Shown piece by piece: positions 17,341 to 26,109 of a stretch of 64,000 nt of DNA (positions are counted from its first letter, which is position 1; the number at the start of each line of letters is the position of its first letter). Origin of the DNA: Streptomyces sp. NBC_00513. Lineage in GTDB: Bacteria; Actinomycetota; Actinomycetes; Streptomycetales; Streptomycetaceae. A model generated the notes under the pieces. That model did not search any database and had not been told where the DNA came from. It was given only the letters and a program-made list of their open reading frames with translations. Where the stretch lies: the NCBI RefSeq assembly GCF_041431415.1, contig NZ_CP107845.1:6200001-6264000 (forward strand), in the 5' to 3' direction. Made by a program: the position numbers and the translations under genes.

Positions 17341-20133
17341 TCACCAGGCCAGGCCCTCCAGCTCGTCCAGGTCCAGCGTGAGGGCCGCCAGCGGCTCCGC
17401 CGGGTTCCCGCTCAGCGGGAGCTCCGCCCAGATCACCTTCCCCCGCTCGGTGTACCGCGTGCCCCACCGCTCGGCGTACTGCGCGACGAGGAACAGCCCC
17501 CGACCGCCCTCGTCGGTGGTGGCCGCGTACCGCAGGTGCGGGGACGTGCTGCTGCCGTCGGACACCTCGATGATCAGCGTCCGGTCGCGGAGCAGCCGCA
17601 CCCCGACGGGCGCGCTCCCGTAGCGGATGGCGTTGGTGATCAGCTCGCTGAGGATCAGCTCCGCCGTGAAGGCGATCTCCTCCAGACCCCAGGCGGCGAT
17701 CTGCGCCGAGCCCGCGTTGCGCACCCGCGAGACCGCCGCCGTGTCGTCGGGCACGTCCCATTCCGCGATCCGCCCGGCGTCCAGCCGCCTGGTGTCGGCG
17801 ATCAGCAGGGCGATGTCGTCGTTCGGCGTCGGGAACAGCAGCGCCGCCAGCACGTCGGCGCACGCCTGGTCGGGGCTGCGTCCGGGCCGTGCCAGGGTCT
17901 CGCCGAGCAGCCCCAGACCGGTGTCGAAGTCCCGGTCGCGGTCCTCCAGCAGGCCGTCGGTGAAGAGCGCGAGCCGGCTTCCCTCGGGCAGCATCAGCTC
18001 GGTGGTCTCGAAGGGCATCCCGCCCACGCCCAGCGGCAGCCCGGTCGGCAGCTCCGGGAACTCCACCCGGCCGTCGGGGTGGACCAGGGCCGGCCCGGGA
18101 TGCCCGGCGCTCGCCAGCGTGCAGCGGCCCGACACCGGGTCGTAGACCGCGTACAGGCAGGTGGCGCCCGTGACCCCGGCCGCCTCCTCGACGGGCTCGC
18201 CGTCCTCCGCGTCGGGGCCGTTCTCGTTGCGGTCGATGCGGTCGATCAGCTCGTCGAGGTGTCCGAGCAGCTCGTCGGGCGGCATGTCCAGGGTGGAGAA
18301 GTTGTGGACCGCGGTGCGCAGGCGTCCCATGGTCGCCGCCGCGTGCACCCCGTGCCCGACCACGTCGCCGACGACCAGGGCGACCCGCGTCCCCGGCAGC
18401 GGGATCACGTCGAACCAGTCCCCGCCCACCCCGGCCTTCGCGGGCAGGTACCGGAACGCGACGTCCACGGCGGTCAGGTCGGGCAGCACCCGGGGGAGGA
18501 GGCTGCGCTGGAGCGTCACGGCGGTGGCGTGCTCGCGGGTGTAGCGGCGCGCGTTGTCGATGGACACCGCGGCCCGCGCGCCGAGTTCCTCGGCGAACGA
18601 GAGGTCCTCCTCGTCGAAGGCCTCGGGGGTGTCCGCCCGCCAGAAATTGGCCATTCCGAGGACCACCCCGCGGGCCTGGAGCGGTACGGAGATCAGCGAG
18701 TGCAGCCCGTACTCCAGCGCGATCCGGGTCCCGTCGGCGTCCTGGGCCCGCCAGCCGAAGGCGGTGCGCAGATCGGGGGCGAGCACCGCGCTCCCCGCCG
18801 CCAGGGCCGCCGCCATCGGCGCCGTCGGCACGACGAACCGGATGACCTCCCCGACCGGCTGGAGCGGCTGGTCCGTGCGGACCCCCGACATGGCCGCCCG
18901 GCGCATTTCCGTGTACGTCCCGGTGGGGACCGAGGGCTCCTCGCCGTGCAGCACCGGTTCCAACAGCTCGACGGTCACGAAGTCCGCGAACCGCGGGACG
19001 GCCACCTCCGACAGTTCCTCCGCGGTCCGGGTCACGTCCAGGGTGGTACCGATCCGCACCCCGGCGTCGTACAGCATCTGCAGCCGGTCCCGGGCCACCT
19101 CGGCCCGGCCGGAGAGCGCGGCGAGTTCGGTGGAGTCCCGCAGGGTCACCACGCTGCCGGAGGGGCGTCCCGCGTACGGCTTGGTGCGCCGGACGTTCAC
19201 CGCGAGCAGGCGGTCACCCGCCGGGTGGACCTCGTCCGTCACCACCCGCCCCGACGTCAGCAGGGCCGCCGTACGGGGGTCCAGCCCGAGGTCTTCCACA
19301 TGCTGTTGCTCGGCGTCGGCGGGCAGGCCCAACAGTCGGCGGGCCTCGTCGTTGGCGAGCTGCAGCCGGTGGTCGGCCCCGATGATCAGCACGCCCTCGC
19401 GCACGGCGTGCAGTACCGCCTCGTGGTGCTCGTTCATCCGCGCCATGTCGGCGGGGCCCAGGCCGCTGGTCTGGCGCCGCAGCCGGCGGCTGACGAGAGC
19501 GGCTCCACCGGTGCCGAGCAGCAGGGCGCCCGCGGCGGCGCCGATCAGCAGCGGGAGCTGGTTCTCGACCGCGTCACCGACGTTCTGGATCTCGATGCCG
19601 GTGGCGACGAGGCCGACGACCGCGCCGCTCGCGTCCCGCACCGGGACCACGGCGCGGACCGCGTCGCTCGGGGCGCCCTTGAAGGTCTCGGTGAAGGACT
19701 CGCCGCGGACGGCACGATCGAGGTCGCCGGTGGCCTTCCGGCCGATCAGCTCGGGCCTGGAGTCGGTGTAGCGCACGCCGTCGGTCTTCAGGACGGAGAT
19801 GAAGTCCAGCCCGGAGGCCTTGCGGGCGCCCTCCGCGAGAGGCTGGAGCACGGCCGTCGGATCGGGACTCTTGAGGGCGGCGGGCAGGCCGGGCGCGCGC
19901 GCGAAGGCCTCGGCGGCCGCCAGCGAACGGTTGCCGGCGTCCTGCCGGCTGTCGTACCGGGCCTGGAACACCAGCGCCAGTGCCGCCGCGGCGATCACCA
20001 TCAGAACGATCACGGCCTGCAACGCGAACACCTGACCGGCGACGCTGCCCGGGGCCAGGGAGAGACGCGCGAGCAGGCTCGGTGGGTGGCCCGCCGGCGG
20101 TGATCCCCGGGATCGACCCGAACGTCCGGTCAT
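17341..20133 (-). CDS. Membrane sensor: Cache-like/PAS/GAF/SpoIIE phosphatase/HATPase
   Basis: A 930-residue membrane signalling protein. The order is: TM helix (about 33-57), extracytoplasmic sensor (about 60-190, with FISVLKTDGVRYTDSRPELI typical of single Cache/DcuS-like domains), second TM (about 196-215), PAS (about 235-345), GAF (about 350-545), PP2C/SpoIIE phosphatase (about 565-790; AGVGGDWFDV, VGDVVGHGVHAA, TPNDDIALL) and a C-terminal HATPase (about 800-915; AELILSELITNAIRYG and DEGGRGLFLV). This combined phosphatase/anti-sigma-type kinase is a Streptomyces speciality and would set the phosphorylation of an anti-anti-sigma factor in response to an outside ligand. It ends 15 bases from the converging phosphatase and starts 9 bases after the GlxA-type regulator stop. 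Confidence 0.92.
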   Translation of the reverse strand: MTGRSGRSRGSPPAGHPPSLLARLSLAPGSVAGQVFALQAVIVLMVIAAAALALVFQARYDSRQDAGNRSLAAAEAFARAPGLPAALKSPDPTAVLQPLAEGARKASGLDFISVLKTDGVRYTDSRPELIGRKATGDLDRAVRGESFTETFKGAPSDAVRAVVPVRDASGAVVGLVATGIEIQNVGDAVENQLPLLIGAAAGALLLGTGGAALVSRRLRRQTSGLGPADMARMNEHHEAVLHAVREGVLIIGADHRLQLANDEARRLLGLPADAEQQHVEDLGLDPRTAALLTSGRVVTDEVHPAGDRLLAVNVRRTKPYAGRPSGSVVTLRDSTELAALSGRAEVARDRLQMLYDAGVRIGTTLDVTRTAEELSEVAVPRFADFVTVELLEPVLHGEEPSVPTGTYTEMRRAAMSGVRTDQPLQPVGEVIRFVVPTAPMAAALAAGSAVLAPDLRTAFGWRAQDADGTRIALEYGLHSLISVPLQARGVVLGMANFWRADTPEAFDEEDLSFAEELGARAAVSIDNARRYTREHATAVTLQRSLLPRVLPDLTAVDVAFRYLPAKAGVGGDWFDVIPLPGTRVALVVGDVVGHGVHAAATMGRLRTAVHNFSTLDMPPDELLGHLDELIDRIDRNENGPDAEDGEPVEEAAGVTGATCLYAVYDPVSGRCTLASAGHPGPALVHPDGRVEFPELPTGLPLGVGGMPFETTELMLPEGSRLALFTDGLLEDRDRDFDTGLGLLGETLARPGRSPDQACADVLAALLFPTPNDDIALLIADTRRLDAGRIAEWDVPDDTAAVSRVRNAGSAQIAAWGLEEIAFTAELILSELITNAIRYGSAPVGVRLLRDRTLIIEVSDGSSTSPHLRYAATTDEGGRGLFLVAQYAERWGTRYTERGKVIWAELPLSGNPAEPLAALTLDLDELEGLAW

Positions 20134-20142
20134 GAGCCATTT

Positions 20143-21126
20143 CTAACACTGTCGCCGCGGTTTGGGGGTGGCGGCGGCTTCCGCGCGGTACGCACGCGGA
20201 CTCATGCCGACGTGCGCCGTGAACCGTTGGCGGAAGTTCACCTCACCGGAGAACCCGGCCCGCCGGGCCACCTCCGACACCGGGTGGTCGGTGCGTTCCA
20301 GCAGTTTGCGGGCCTCGTCCAGGCGGTGATGGAGGAGCCACTTGTGCGGGGTGGTGCCCGTGCCGGCCGCGAAGTGCCGGGCGAAGGAGCGGGGCGACAT
20401 GCCGGCCCAGCGCGCCAGCGTGGCGACGTCCAGGGGCTCGTGCAGATGGCGCAGGGCCCGTTCGCGCACGGCGGCCAGCGCCTCGGCGGTACGGTCCGCC
20501 GCGGGGGTGGGCCGGTCCAGGTACTGGGCGTGGTCCCCGGTGCGGAAGGGCCCCGTCACCATGGACCGGGCGATGGCCGCGGCGACCTCCGAGCCGTGCG
20601 CCTCCCGGACCAGGTGCAGGCACAGGTCGATGCCGGAGGCCACCCCGGCGGACGTCCAGATGCCCGAGTCCTCCACGAAGAGGGGGGCGTCCTCGACCAG
20701 CACCCCTGGATGGCGCTCGGCCAACCGGGGGGCGAGCCACCAGTGGGTCACGGCCCTGCGCCCCTCCAACAACCCGGCCTCGGCGAGGATGAAGGCACCG
20801 GCACAGAGCGAGGCCACCGGCACACCCCGCGCGTGGGCCTCCCGCAGCGCCGCCAACACGGGCTCGGGGGTCGGGTCGCAGGGCTCGGACAGCGCCGGTA
20901 CGACGACCAGGTCGGCGCGGGCCAGCCAGTCCAGGCCCCGGTCGGGCGCCAGCGTCAGCCCGCCGGGCAGGGAGATCGGCCCGGTGTCCAGGGCGCAGCG
21001 CCGCAGCTCGAAGCGCGGGACGCCGGCGCGGCTGCGGTCGGGCCCCCAGACCTCGGTGATGACGGCCAGGTCGAAGGCGCGGATGCCGGGCTGACAGACG
21101 ATCGCGATCCGGTGCATGACTGCCAT
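20143..21126 (-). CDS. GlxA-type AraC-family transcription regulator (DJ-1/PfpI + HTH)
   Basis: A 327-residue regulator (start ATG 21126, giving MAVMHR; the internal ATG 21117 is the alternative and lacks a ribosome site). The N-terminal half is a DJ-1/PfpI class I amidotransferase-like domain with the elbow cysteine in ASLCAGAFILAEAG. The C-terminal half (about 220-320) has two AraC helix-turn-helix units, LDVATLARWAGMSPRSFARH and HPVSEVARRAGFSGEVNFRQ, and ends in the GMSPRAYR motif. It is divergent from the isochorismatase gene, which it probably controls. The large phosphatase gene begins 9 bases downstream and may be read through from here. Confidence 0.92.
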   Translation of the reverse strand: MAVMHRIAIVCQPGIRAFDLAVITEVWGPDRSRAGVPRFELRRCALDTGPISLPGGLTLAPDRGLDWLARADLVVVPALSEPCDPTPEPVLAALREAHARGVPVASLCAGAFILAEAGLLEGRRAVTHWWLAPRLAERHPGVLVEDAPLFVEDSGIWTSAGVASGIDLCLHLVREAHGSEVAAAIARSMVTGPFRTGDHAQYLDRPTPAADRTAEALAAVRERALRHLHEPLDVATLARWAGMSPRSFARHFAAGTGTTPHKWLLHHRLDEARKLLERTDHPVSEVARRAGFSGEVNFRQRFTAHVGMSPRAYRAEAAATPKPRRQC

Positions 21127-21187
21127 TGTGGCAGGATCCCATCGGTTCGGGTCCGCGGTGCTCCTGTCGGGTCCGGCGCCCGCCGCA

Positions 21188-21193
21188 CAGGAT
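21188..21193 (+). promoter_or_regulatory. Possible leaderless -10 of the isochorismatase gene
   Basis: CAGGAT ends 6 bases before the ATG. The same hexamer and spacing precede the RidA and arginase-family genes. Confidence 0.35.
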
Positions 21194-21199
21194 GGGGCC

Positions 21200-21829
21200 A
21201 TGACGACGAACGAGAACCCGAAACCGAACGACCCCGCGATCGAGATCGCCGACAACACCGCGCTGGTGGTCGTCGACGTCCAGCGCGGCTTCGACGACGC
21301 GTCCTTCTGGGGCCCGCGGAACAACCCGGAGGCCGAGGCCAACATCGCCGCCCTGATGGACGCCTGGCAGGAGACGGGCCGCCCCCTGGTCCTGGTCCGG
21401 CACACATCGGTGCTCCCCGGTTCCGTCCTGGCCGAGGACCAGCCCGGCCACGCGTTCAAGGACTTCGTCCGGGACCGCCGGGACACGGCCGCCCTGCTGG
21501 TCACCAAGACGGTGAACTCCTCGTTCCACGGCACCCCGGACCTGGCGCGCTGGCTCGAAGCCCAGGGCATCGGCGGGATCGTCGTCGTCGGGATCCAGAC
21601 CAACATGTGCGTCGAGACCACCGCCCGGGTGGGCGGCAACCTCGGCTACGAGGTACTCGTCCCCCTCGACGCCACGCACACCTTCGATCTCGAAGGCCCG
21701 GACGGCCTGAGCCTGACCGCCGACGCGTTGGCCACCGCCACGGCCGTCAACCTCCACGGCGGCGGGTTCGCCCGCGTGACCACCACCGCCCGGCTCCTCT
21801 CCGCGGTCCGGGGCGCGGTCACCGCGTAG
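21200..21829 (+). CDS. Isochorismatase-family cysteine hydrolase
   Basis: A 209-residue alpha/beta hydrolase of the isochorismatase-like type with the full Asp-Lys-Cys triad: VVVDVQRGF (Asp26), TKTVNSSF (Lys103) and GIQTNMCVETTAR (Cys137). Members hydrolyse amides such as nicotinamide, N-carbamoylsarcosine or biuret; isochorismatases proper lack the cysteine, so an amidase is more likely here. It is divergent from a GlxA-type regulator, a common pairing in actinobacteria that suggests substrate-induced expression. The natural substrate is not evident. Confidence 0.9.
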   Translation: MTTNENPKPNDPAIEIADNTALVVVDVQRGFDDASFWGPRNNPEAEANIAALMDAWQETGRPLVLVRHTSVLPGSVLAEDQPGHAFKDFVRDRRDTAALLVTKTVNSSFHGTPDLARWLEAQGIGGIVVVGIQTNMCVETTARVGGNLGYEVLVPLDATHTFDLEGPDGLSLTADALATATAVNLHGGGFARVTTTARLLSAVRGAVTA

Positions 21830-21861
21830 CCGGGGCGCGGGTGGGTCCCGGGCCGGTGGGG

Positions 21862-22359
21862 TCAGCGATCGGCCCAGGTCACCGCGTAGTGACGCAGCCG
21901 GCCGTCGTCCCGTAGGAACCGCATCCCGGCGGCGGCCATCACCCGCCCGGTGGCCGCGTTCTCCTGGTCGGTGTCCCCGTCCACCCCGCGGGCGCCGTGC
22001 GAACGGGCATGGTCCAGCAGGGCGCGCAGCGCCTCGGCGGCATGACCGCGGCCCCGGGCCGCAGGGATCAGCGCGAAACCGACGGTGACCCGTCCGGCCG
22101 CGTTCGGCGGCCCGTGGAACCCGGCCCCGCCGATCGCCACGCCGTCGTCGCGGCCCCGTATCTCGTACGCGCCGAACGGCCCCGGATCGCCGCGCTCGGA
22201 GAGCAGCCGCAGGAACCGCTCCGCCCCCGCCCGATCCGCGGCCTCCGGATACCCGGGCCCCCACCGGTCGTCCGGCCGGGGGATCCCGGACGCGAGGTGT
22301 TCGGCCGAGGCCCGGTCCAGGGGCGCGAGCAGCAGCCGCGCGGTCAGCAGTGTGGTCAC
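21862..22359 (-). CDS. GNAT-family N-acetyltransferase
   Basis: A 165-residue acetyltransferase starting at GTG 22359. The acetyl-CoA pyrophosphate loop is PAARGRGHAAEALRAL (motif A, about residues 98-113), followed by VDGDTDQENAATGRVMAAAG, the Asn/Ala-rich motif B common to RimJ/RimL-like members. The acceptor is unknown. It converges with the isochorismatase gene 32 bases away. A TAGGCA hexamer 6 bases before the start may be its -10. Confidence 0.85.
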   Translation of the reverse strand: MTTLLTARLLLAPLDRASAEHLASGIPRPDDRWGPGYPEAADRAGAERFLRLLSERGDPGPFGAYEIRGRDDGVAIGGAGFHGPPNAAGRVTVGFALIPAARGRGHAAEALRALLDHARSHGARGVDGDTDQENAATGRVMAAAGMRFLRDDGRLRHYAVTWADR

Positions 22360-22417
22360 GGGACCTGCCTACCAGCCGGGCCGACCGGCCGGTACCGCAC
22401 GGTGCGCGACGGTGCCC

Positions 22418-22463
22418 GCGAACGCCGCGGCCCCGGCCCCGCGAACGCCGCAGGCCCGGCCCC
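22418..22463. repeat. Tandem 23-bp direct repeat
   Basis: Two adjoining 23-base units (22418-22440 and 22441-22463) differ at two positions. The second runs into the left arm of the glycerate kinase terminator. Confidence 0.6.
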
Positions 22464-22489
22464 CGGACGTCGGTCGGGGGCCGGGCCTG
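22451..22489 (-). terminator. Terminator of the glycerate kinase gene
   Basis: A 15-bp perfect stem (22451-22465 with 22475-22489) with a 9-base loop lies just past the stop on the minus strand. Confidence 0.7.
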
Positions 22490-22509
22490 TCGTGTGTCCG
22501 TCGGAGGTG

Positions 22510-23658
22510 TCAGAGCACGTCGGCGGCGATGTTGGCCGCGACCCGCTCCAGCAGGGGACCGGCGTTCGCGATGCACTTCGCGGGGTCGGGCTCGATCTCC
22601 GTCAGCGGGTACGCCCGCCGGATGCCGGCGGCCCGGAGGGCCTCCTGTTCCAGCAGCAGCCGCCCGCACACCGCGACGACCTCCTTGCCCGCCGCGCGCG
22701 CCGCCGCCGCCACCCCGGCCGGGGCCTTGCCGTGCAGGGTCTGCTCGTCCAGCGAACCCTCGCCGGTGATGACCAGCGTGGCCCGCTCCAGGGCCGGCGC
22801 GAAGCCGAGCACCTCCAGCATCAGCTCGATGCCGGGACGGAACGTCGCACCGAGGAGCAGCGCCCCGTAGCCGATGCCGCCCGCGCCGCCCGCGCCCGGC
22901 AGCACCGCGCACTCGGCGGCCTTCGGGCCGATCGACTTCTCCAGCACGACCGCGAAGTGCGCCAGCGCCGCGTCGAGCGTCGCCACGTCCTCGGGCGAGG
23001 CGCCCTTCTGCGGGCCGTAGACCGCGGGCGCGCCCTTCGGGCCCGTCAGCGGGTTGTCCACGTCGCTGGCGAGGACGAAGTCCACGTCCGCGAAGCGCGG
23101 GTCGACGCCGGACAGGTCCGCCGAGGCGAGCGAAGCCAGCGCGCCGCCGCCCGGACCGACGGGTTCGCCGTTCGCATCCAGGAACACCGCGCCCAGCGCC
23201 GCGAGCATGCCGGCGCCGCCGTCGGTGGTGGCACTGCCGCCCACGCCGAACACGATCGAGCGGGCGCCCGCGTCCAGCGCGGCCTTCAGCAGCTCACCCG
23301 ATCCGTAGGTGGTCGCCGTCAGCGCGGCGAACACGCCCGGGGGCAGCAGTTGGAGCCCGGAGGCCTCCGCCATCTCGACCACCGCGGTGCCGTCGCGCAG
23401 CGCGAATGCGGCCGTGACCTGGTCACCGAGGGGTCCGGTGACCCGTACCTCCCGGCGTTCGAAACCGGCCGCCACGGCGGCCGCGACCGTACCGTCGCCG
23501 CCGTCCGCGACGGGGAGGGTCTCGATCTCCACGCCCGGGACGGCGGCGCGAAGGCCCGCCGTCACCCGCTCAGCGACCTGAACGGCCGTGAGCGAGCCCT
23601 TGAATTTGTCCGCGGCGATGAGCACGCGCGCGGTCTCAGTTACTGCTCCGTCCGTCAC
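22510..23658 (-). CDS. Glycerate kinase (GarK/GlxK family)
   Basis: A 382-residue protein from GTG 23658 (AGGGA 8 bases upstream). Family signatures are ADKFKGSLTA near the N-terminus, LPVADGGDGT, FGVGGSATTDGG (substrate/ATP loop), GAGGAGGIGYG and VITGEGSLDEQTLHGKAP. It phosphorylates D-glycerate to 2-phosphoglycerate, feeding glyoxylate- or serine-derived carbon into glycolysis. It stands alone with its own terminator. Length and motifs are complete. Confidence 0.94.
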   Translation of the reverse strand: MTDGAVTETARVLIAADKFKGSLTAVQVAERVTAGLRAAVPGVEIETLPVADGGDGTVAAAVAAGFERREVRVTGPLGDQVTAAFALRDGTAVVEMAEASGLQLLPPGVFAALTATTYGSGELLKAALDAGARSIVFGVGGSATTDGGAGMLAALGAVFLDANGEPVGPGGGALASLASADLSGVDPRFADVDFVLASDVDNPLTGPKGAPAVYGPQKGASPEDVATLDAALAHFAVVLEKSIGPKAAECAVLPGAGGAGGIGYGALLLGATFRPGIELMLEVLGFAPALERATLVITGEGSLDEQTLHGKAPAGVAAAARAAGKEVVAVCGRLLLEQEALRAAGIRRAYPLTEIEPDPAKCIANAGPLLERVAANIAADVL

Positions 23659-23773
23659 CTTGCTAATCCCTTGCTATCGAACAGTGCAGTCGCGCCCCCA
23701 TGAGCGTATCCGGAGGATCCTCCTATGCCCATGGGTGGCCTGGGCCACACCCGGCGCGCCATGACCTTAAATC

Positions 23774-23795
23774 GGTATATACGCCTGCATAGTGT
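23774..23795 (+). promoter_or_regulatory. BCCT gene promoter region with a GTATATAC palindrome
   Basis: TAGTGT (23790-23795) ends 6 bases before the ATG, consistent with a leaderless mRNA. The perfect 8-bp palindrome GTATATAC (23774-23781) lies where the -35/-10 spacer should be, in an unusually A/T-rich patch, and could be a regulator site. Confidence 0.5.
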
Positions 23796-23801
23796 GGCCG
23801 C

Positions 23802-25526
23802 ATGAGCGCCGATTCGCTGGAACAGCCACGTCCGGATCCCTCGGGCGCGGGTCCGGACGACCCGGGAGGCGGTACTCCCGACCTCCAGGTGGTCGCGATC
23901 GGAGTGCTCGCCGTGCTCGCCGTCGTGGCGTGGGCGGTGCTCGGGGAGGACTCCTTCGACACCGCGTCGAGCACGGCGCTCGCCTGGGTCCTGGGCAACT
24001 TCGCCTGGCTGTTCGTGATCGCCGCCGACGTCTTCCTCGTCATGTGCGTCGTCCTCGCCCTCGGCCGGTTCGGCCGGATCAGGCTCGGCGACGACGACTC
24101 CGAGCCCGAGTTCACGAACCTGTCCTGGATCGCGATGATGTTCAGCGCCGGCATGGGCATCGGCCTGATGTTCTACGGCGTGGGGGAGCCGCTCACCCAC
24201 TTCCTGCACCCGCCACCCGCCTCCGGGGCGGCCCCCGGCACCGGCGCCGCCGCCCGCGCGGCCCTCGATTACTCCTTCTTCCACTGGACCCTCACCCCCT
24301 GGGCCATCTACGGCATCGCCGGCCTCGCCCTCGCCTACGCGACGTTCCGAAAGGGCCGCGGCAACCGGCTCAGCTCCGCCTTCGTCCCGCTGATCGGCGA
24401 GCGGCGGGCCGACGGACCACTCGGCAGGACCATCGACCTGCTCGCCGTCTTCGCCACGGTCTTCGGCACCGCGACCAGCCTCGGCCTCGGCGCGCTCCAG
24501 GTGGCCAAGGGGCTCGACCTCACCGCCGGCGTCGAGGACACGATCACCGTCCAGCTGATCATCATCGGCTCGCTGTCGGCCGCCTTCGTGCTCTCCGCCT
24601 TCTCCGGCCTGCACAAGGGCGTGAAGTGGCTGAGCACCATCAACCTCGTGCTCGCCGGCGTCCTCATGCTCTTCGTCTTCGTCCTCGGTCCGACCGTCTA
24701 CATCCTCGACGTGATCCCGGCGAGCGTCGGAAGCTACCTGCACGAACTGCTGCCCCTGGCGACCGGGACCGGCGCCTTCACCGACAGCTCCTGGCTCGGC
24801 GCGTGGACCATCTTCTACTGGGCGTGGTGGCTCTCCTGGGCGCCGTTCGTCGGCACTTTCATCGCCCGCATCTCGCGCGGCCGGACCATCCGCGAATTCC
24901 TCATCGGCGTCCTGCTGGTGCCCAGCGGCGCCACCGTCGTCTGGTTCTGCGTGATGGGCGGCACCGCCATCCGGCTCGAATCCACCGGCGCCGCCGACCT
25001 CGCGGGCAAGGTCCGGGAGGGCGTGGAGGCATCGCTCTTCGCGATGCTCGACGCGCTGCCGCTGGGCACCGTCACCTCCTGGGTGGCCATGGTCCTGGTC
25101 ATGACCTACTTCGTCACCAGCGCCGACTCCGCCTCCCTGGTCATGGGGTCGCTCACCAGCCGAGGCTCCCTGAACCCGCCCACCTGGCTGGTCGTCACCT
25201 GGGGCATCCTGATGGCCGGTGTGGCCGCCGCGCTGCTCCTCGCAGGCGGTCTGAAGTCCCTTCAGACCGCGACCATCCTGGTCGCGCTGCCCTTCGTCGT
25301 CGTCATGTTGCTGCTCTGCTGGGCCCTGGTGAGGGAACTGCGCGAGGACCCCGGCGCGGGCCCCGCCCGCACGCACCCGCTCCACGGGATGCGCGACGCC
25401 GTCAAGGCGATGGTCGGCGACGCCGTCACCGAACAGGGCCGGGCGGGCCACCGGCGGCTCAAGCGGGTCGCCGAGTCCAAGGGGCGGGACGGTACGGACG
25501 GCGAAGACGGCACCTCCGGGGCGTGA
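23802..25526 (+). CDS. BCCT-family transporter (betaine/choline/carnitine)
   Basis: A 574-residue inner-membrane transporter with about 12 helices. The BCCT signature is clear: IFYWAWWLSWAPFVGTFIAR followed by ISRGRTIREF, with the aromatic substrate box WAWWLSWAPF, and MMFSAGMGIGLMFYGVGEP in an early helix. Members import glycine betaine, choline or carnitine with Na+ or H+, usually for osmoprotection. The charged C-terminal tail (about residues 510-574) is long enough for osmosensing. No choline oxidation genes are adjacent, so the substrate is open. Confidence 0.94.
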   Translation: MSADSLEQPRPDPSGAGPDDPGGGTPDLQVVAIGVLAVLAVVAWAVLGEDSFDTASSTALAWVLGNFAWLFVIAADVFLVMCVVLALGRFGRIRLGDDDSEPEFTNLSWIAMMFSAGMGIGLMFYGVGEPLTHFLHPPPASGAAPGTGAAARAALDYSFFHWTLTPWAIYGIAGLALAYATFRKGRGNRLSSAFVPLIGERRADGPLGRTIDLLAVFATVFGTATSLGLGALQVAKGLDLTAGVEDTITVQLIIIGSLSAAFVLSAFSGLHKGVKWLSTINLVLAGVLMLFVFVLGPTVYILDVIPASVGSYLHELLPLATGTGAFTDSSWLGAWTIFYWAWWLSWAPFVGTFIARISRGRTIREFLIGVLLVPSGATVVWFCVMGGTAIRLESTGAADLAGKVREGVEASLFAMLDALPLGTVTSWVAMVLVMTYFVTSADSASLVMGSLTSRGSLNPPTWLVVTWGILMAGVAAALLLAGGLKSLQTATILVALPFVVVMLLLCWALVRELREDPGAGPARTHPLHGMRDAVKAMVGDAVTEQGRAGHRRLKRVAESKGRDGTDGEDGTSGA

Positions 25527-25550
25527 TCCGCGCATCGGGCGGCGGCTGGG

Positions 25551-25556
25551 TAGGGT
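25551..25556 (+). promoter_or_regulatory. -10 element of the NUDIX gene (leaderless)
   Basis: TAGGGT ends 7 bases before the GTG start and no ribosome-binding site intervenes. Confidence 0.5.
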
Positions 25557-25563
25557 TGCGGGC

Positions 25564-26064
25564 GTGACCACCACCGATGCCTACGCCACCTACGTCGCGA
25601 GCCTGCCCCGGGTGCTGGCCGCCGCCGCCGCGCTCTATCGGGACGCCGAGGGACGGGTGCTGATCGTGGAGCCGAACTACCGCGCGGGCTGGGTCCTGCC
25701 GGGCGGCACCATCGAGTCGGACACCGGCGAGACCCCGCGCACGGCGGCCCGCCGCGAGAGCGCCGAGGAGATCGGACTCGACCTCCCGCTCGGCAGACTG
25801 CTCGCCGTCGACTGGAGCGTGAGCCCCGACCGCCCGCCGATCGTCGCCTACGTCTACGACGGGGGCGTGCTGGACGCCGGACAGTTGGCCTCGATCAGGC
25901 TCCAGGAGGAGGAACTGATCTCCTGGAAGCTCGTCGAGCCCGCCGAACTCACCTCCCACCTGCTCGGATCGCTCGGCCTGCGCACCCAAGAGGCGTACCG
26001 CGTACAGCAGTCGGGCGAGAGCACCGCCGAGCTGGAGAACGGCCGCCGCCCGGCGACCGCGTAG
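25564..26064 (+). CDS. NUDIX hydrolase
   Basis: A 166-residue NUDIX-fold protein from GTG 25564. The box GGTIESDTGETPRTAARRES continues with AEEIGL. It keeps the metal-binding REXXEE core but has seven residues rather than five between the second Gly and the Glu, a two-residue insertion in the loop. It presumably hydrolyses a nucleoside diphosphate derivative; the substrate cannot be read from the sequence. Confidence 0.88.
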   Translation: MTTTDAYATYVASLPRVLAAAAALYRDAEGRVLIVEPNYRAGWVLPGGTIESDTGETPRTAARRESAEEIGLDLPLGRLLAVDWSVSPDRPPIVAYVYDGGVLDAGQLASIRLQEEELISWKLVEPAELTSHLLGSLGLRTQEAYRVQQSGESTAELENGRRPATA

Positions 26065-26109
26065 CCACCGTTACCTCAGGCCTACTTCGACCAGGACAGA
26101 ATTCAGCGA

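Noticed and set aside
23655..25574. Long minus-strand open frame opposite the BCCT transporter
   Set aside because: Its predicted protein is Glu/Gly/Arg-rich noise; the plus-strand transporter has its full family signature.
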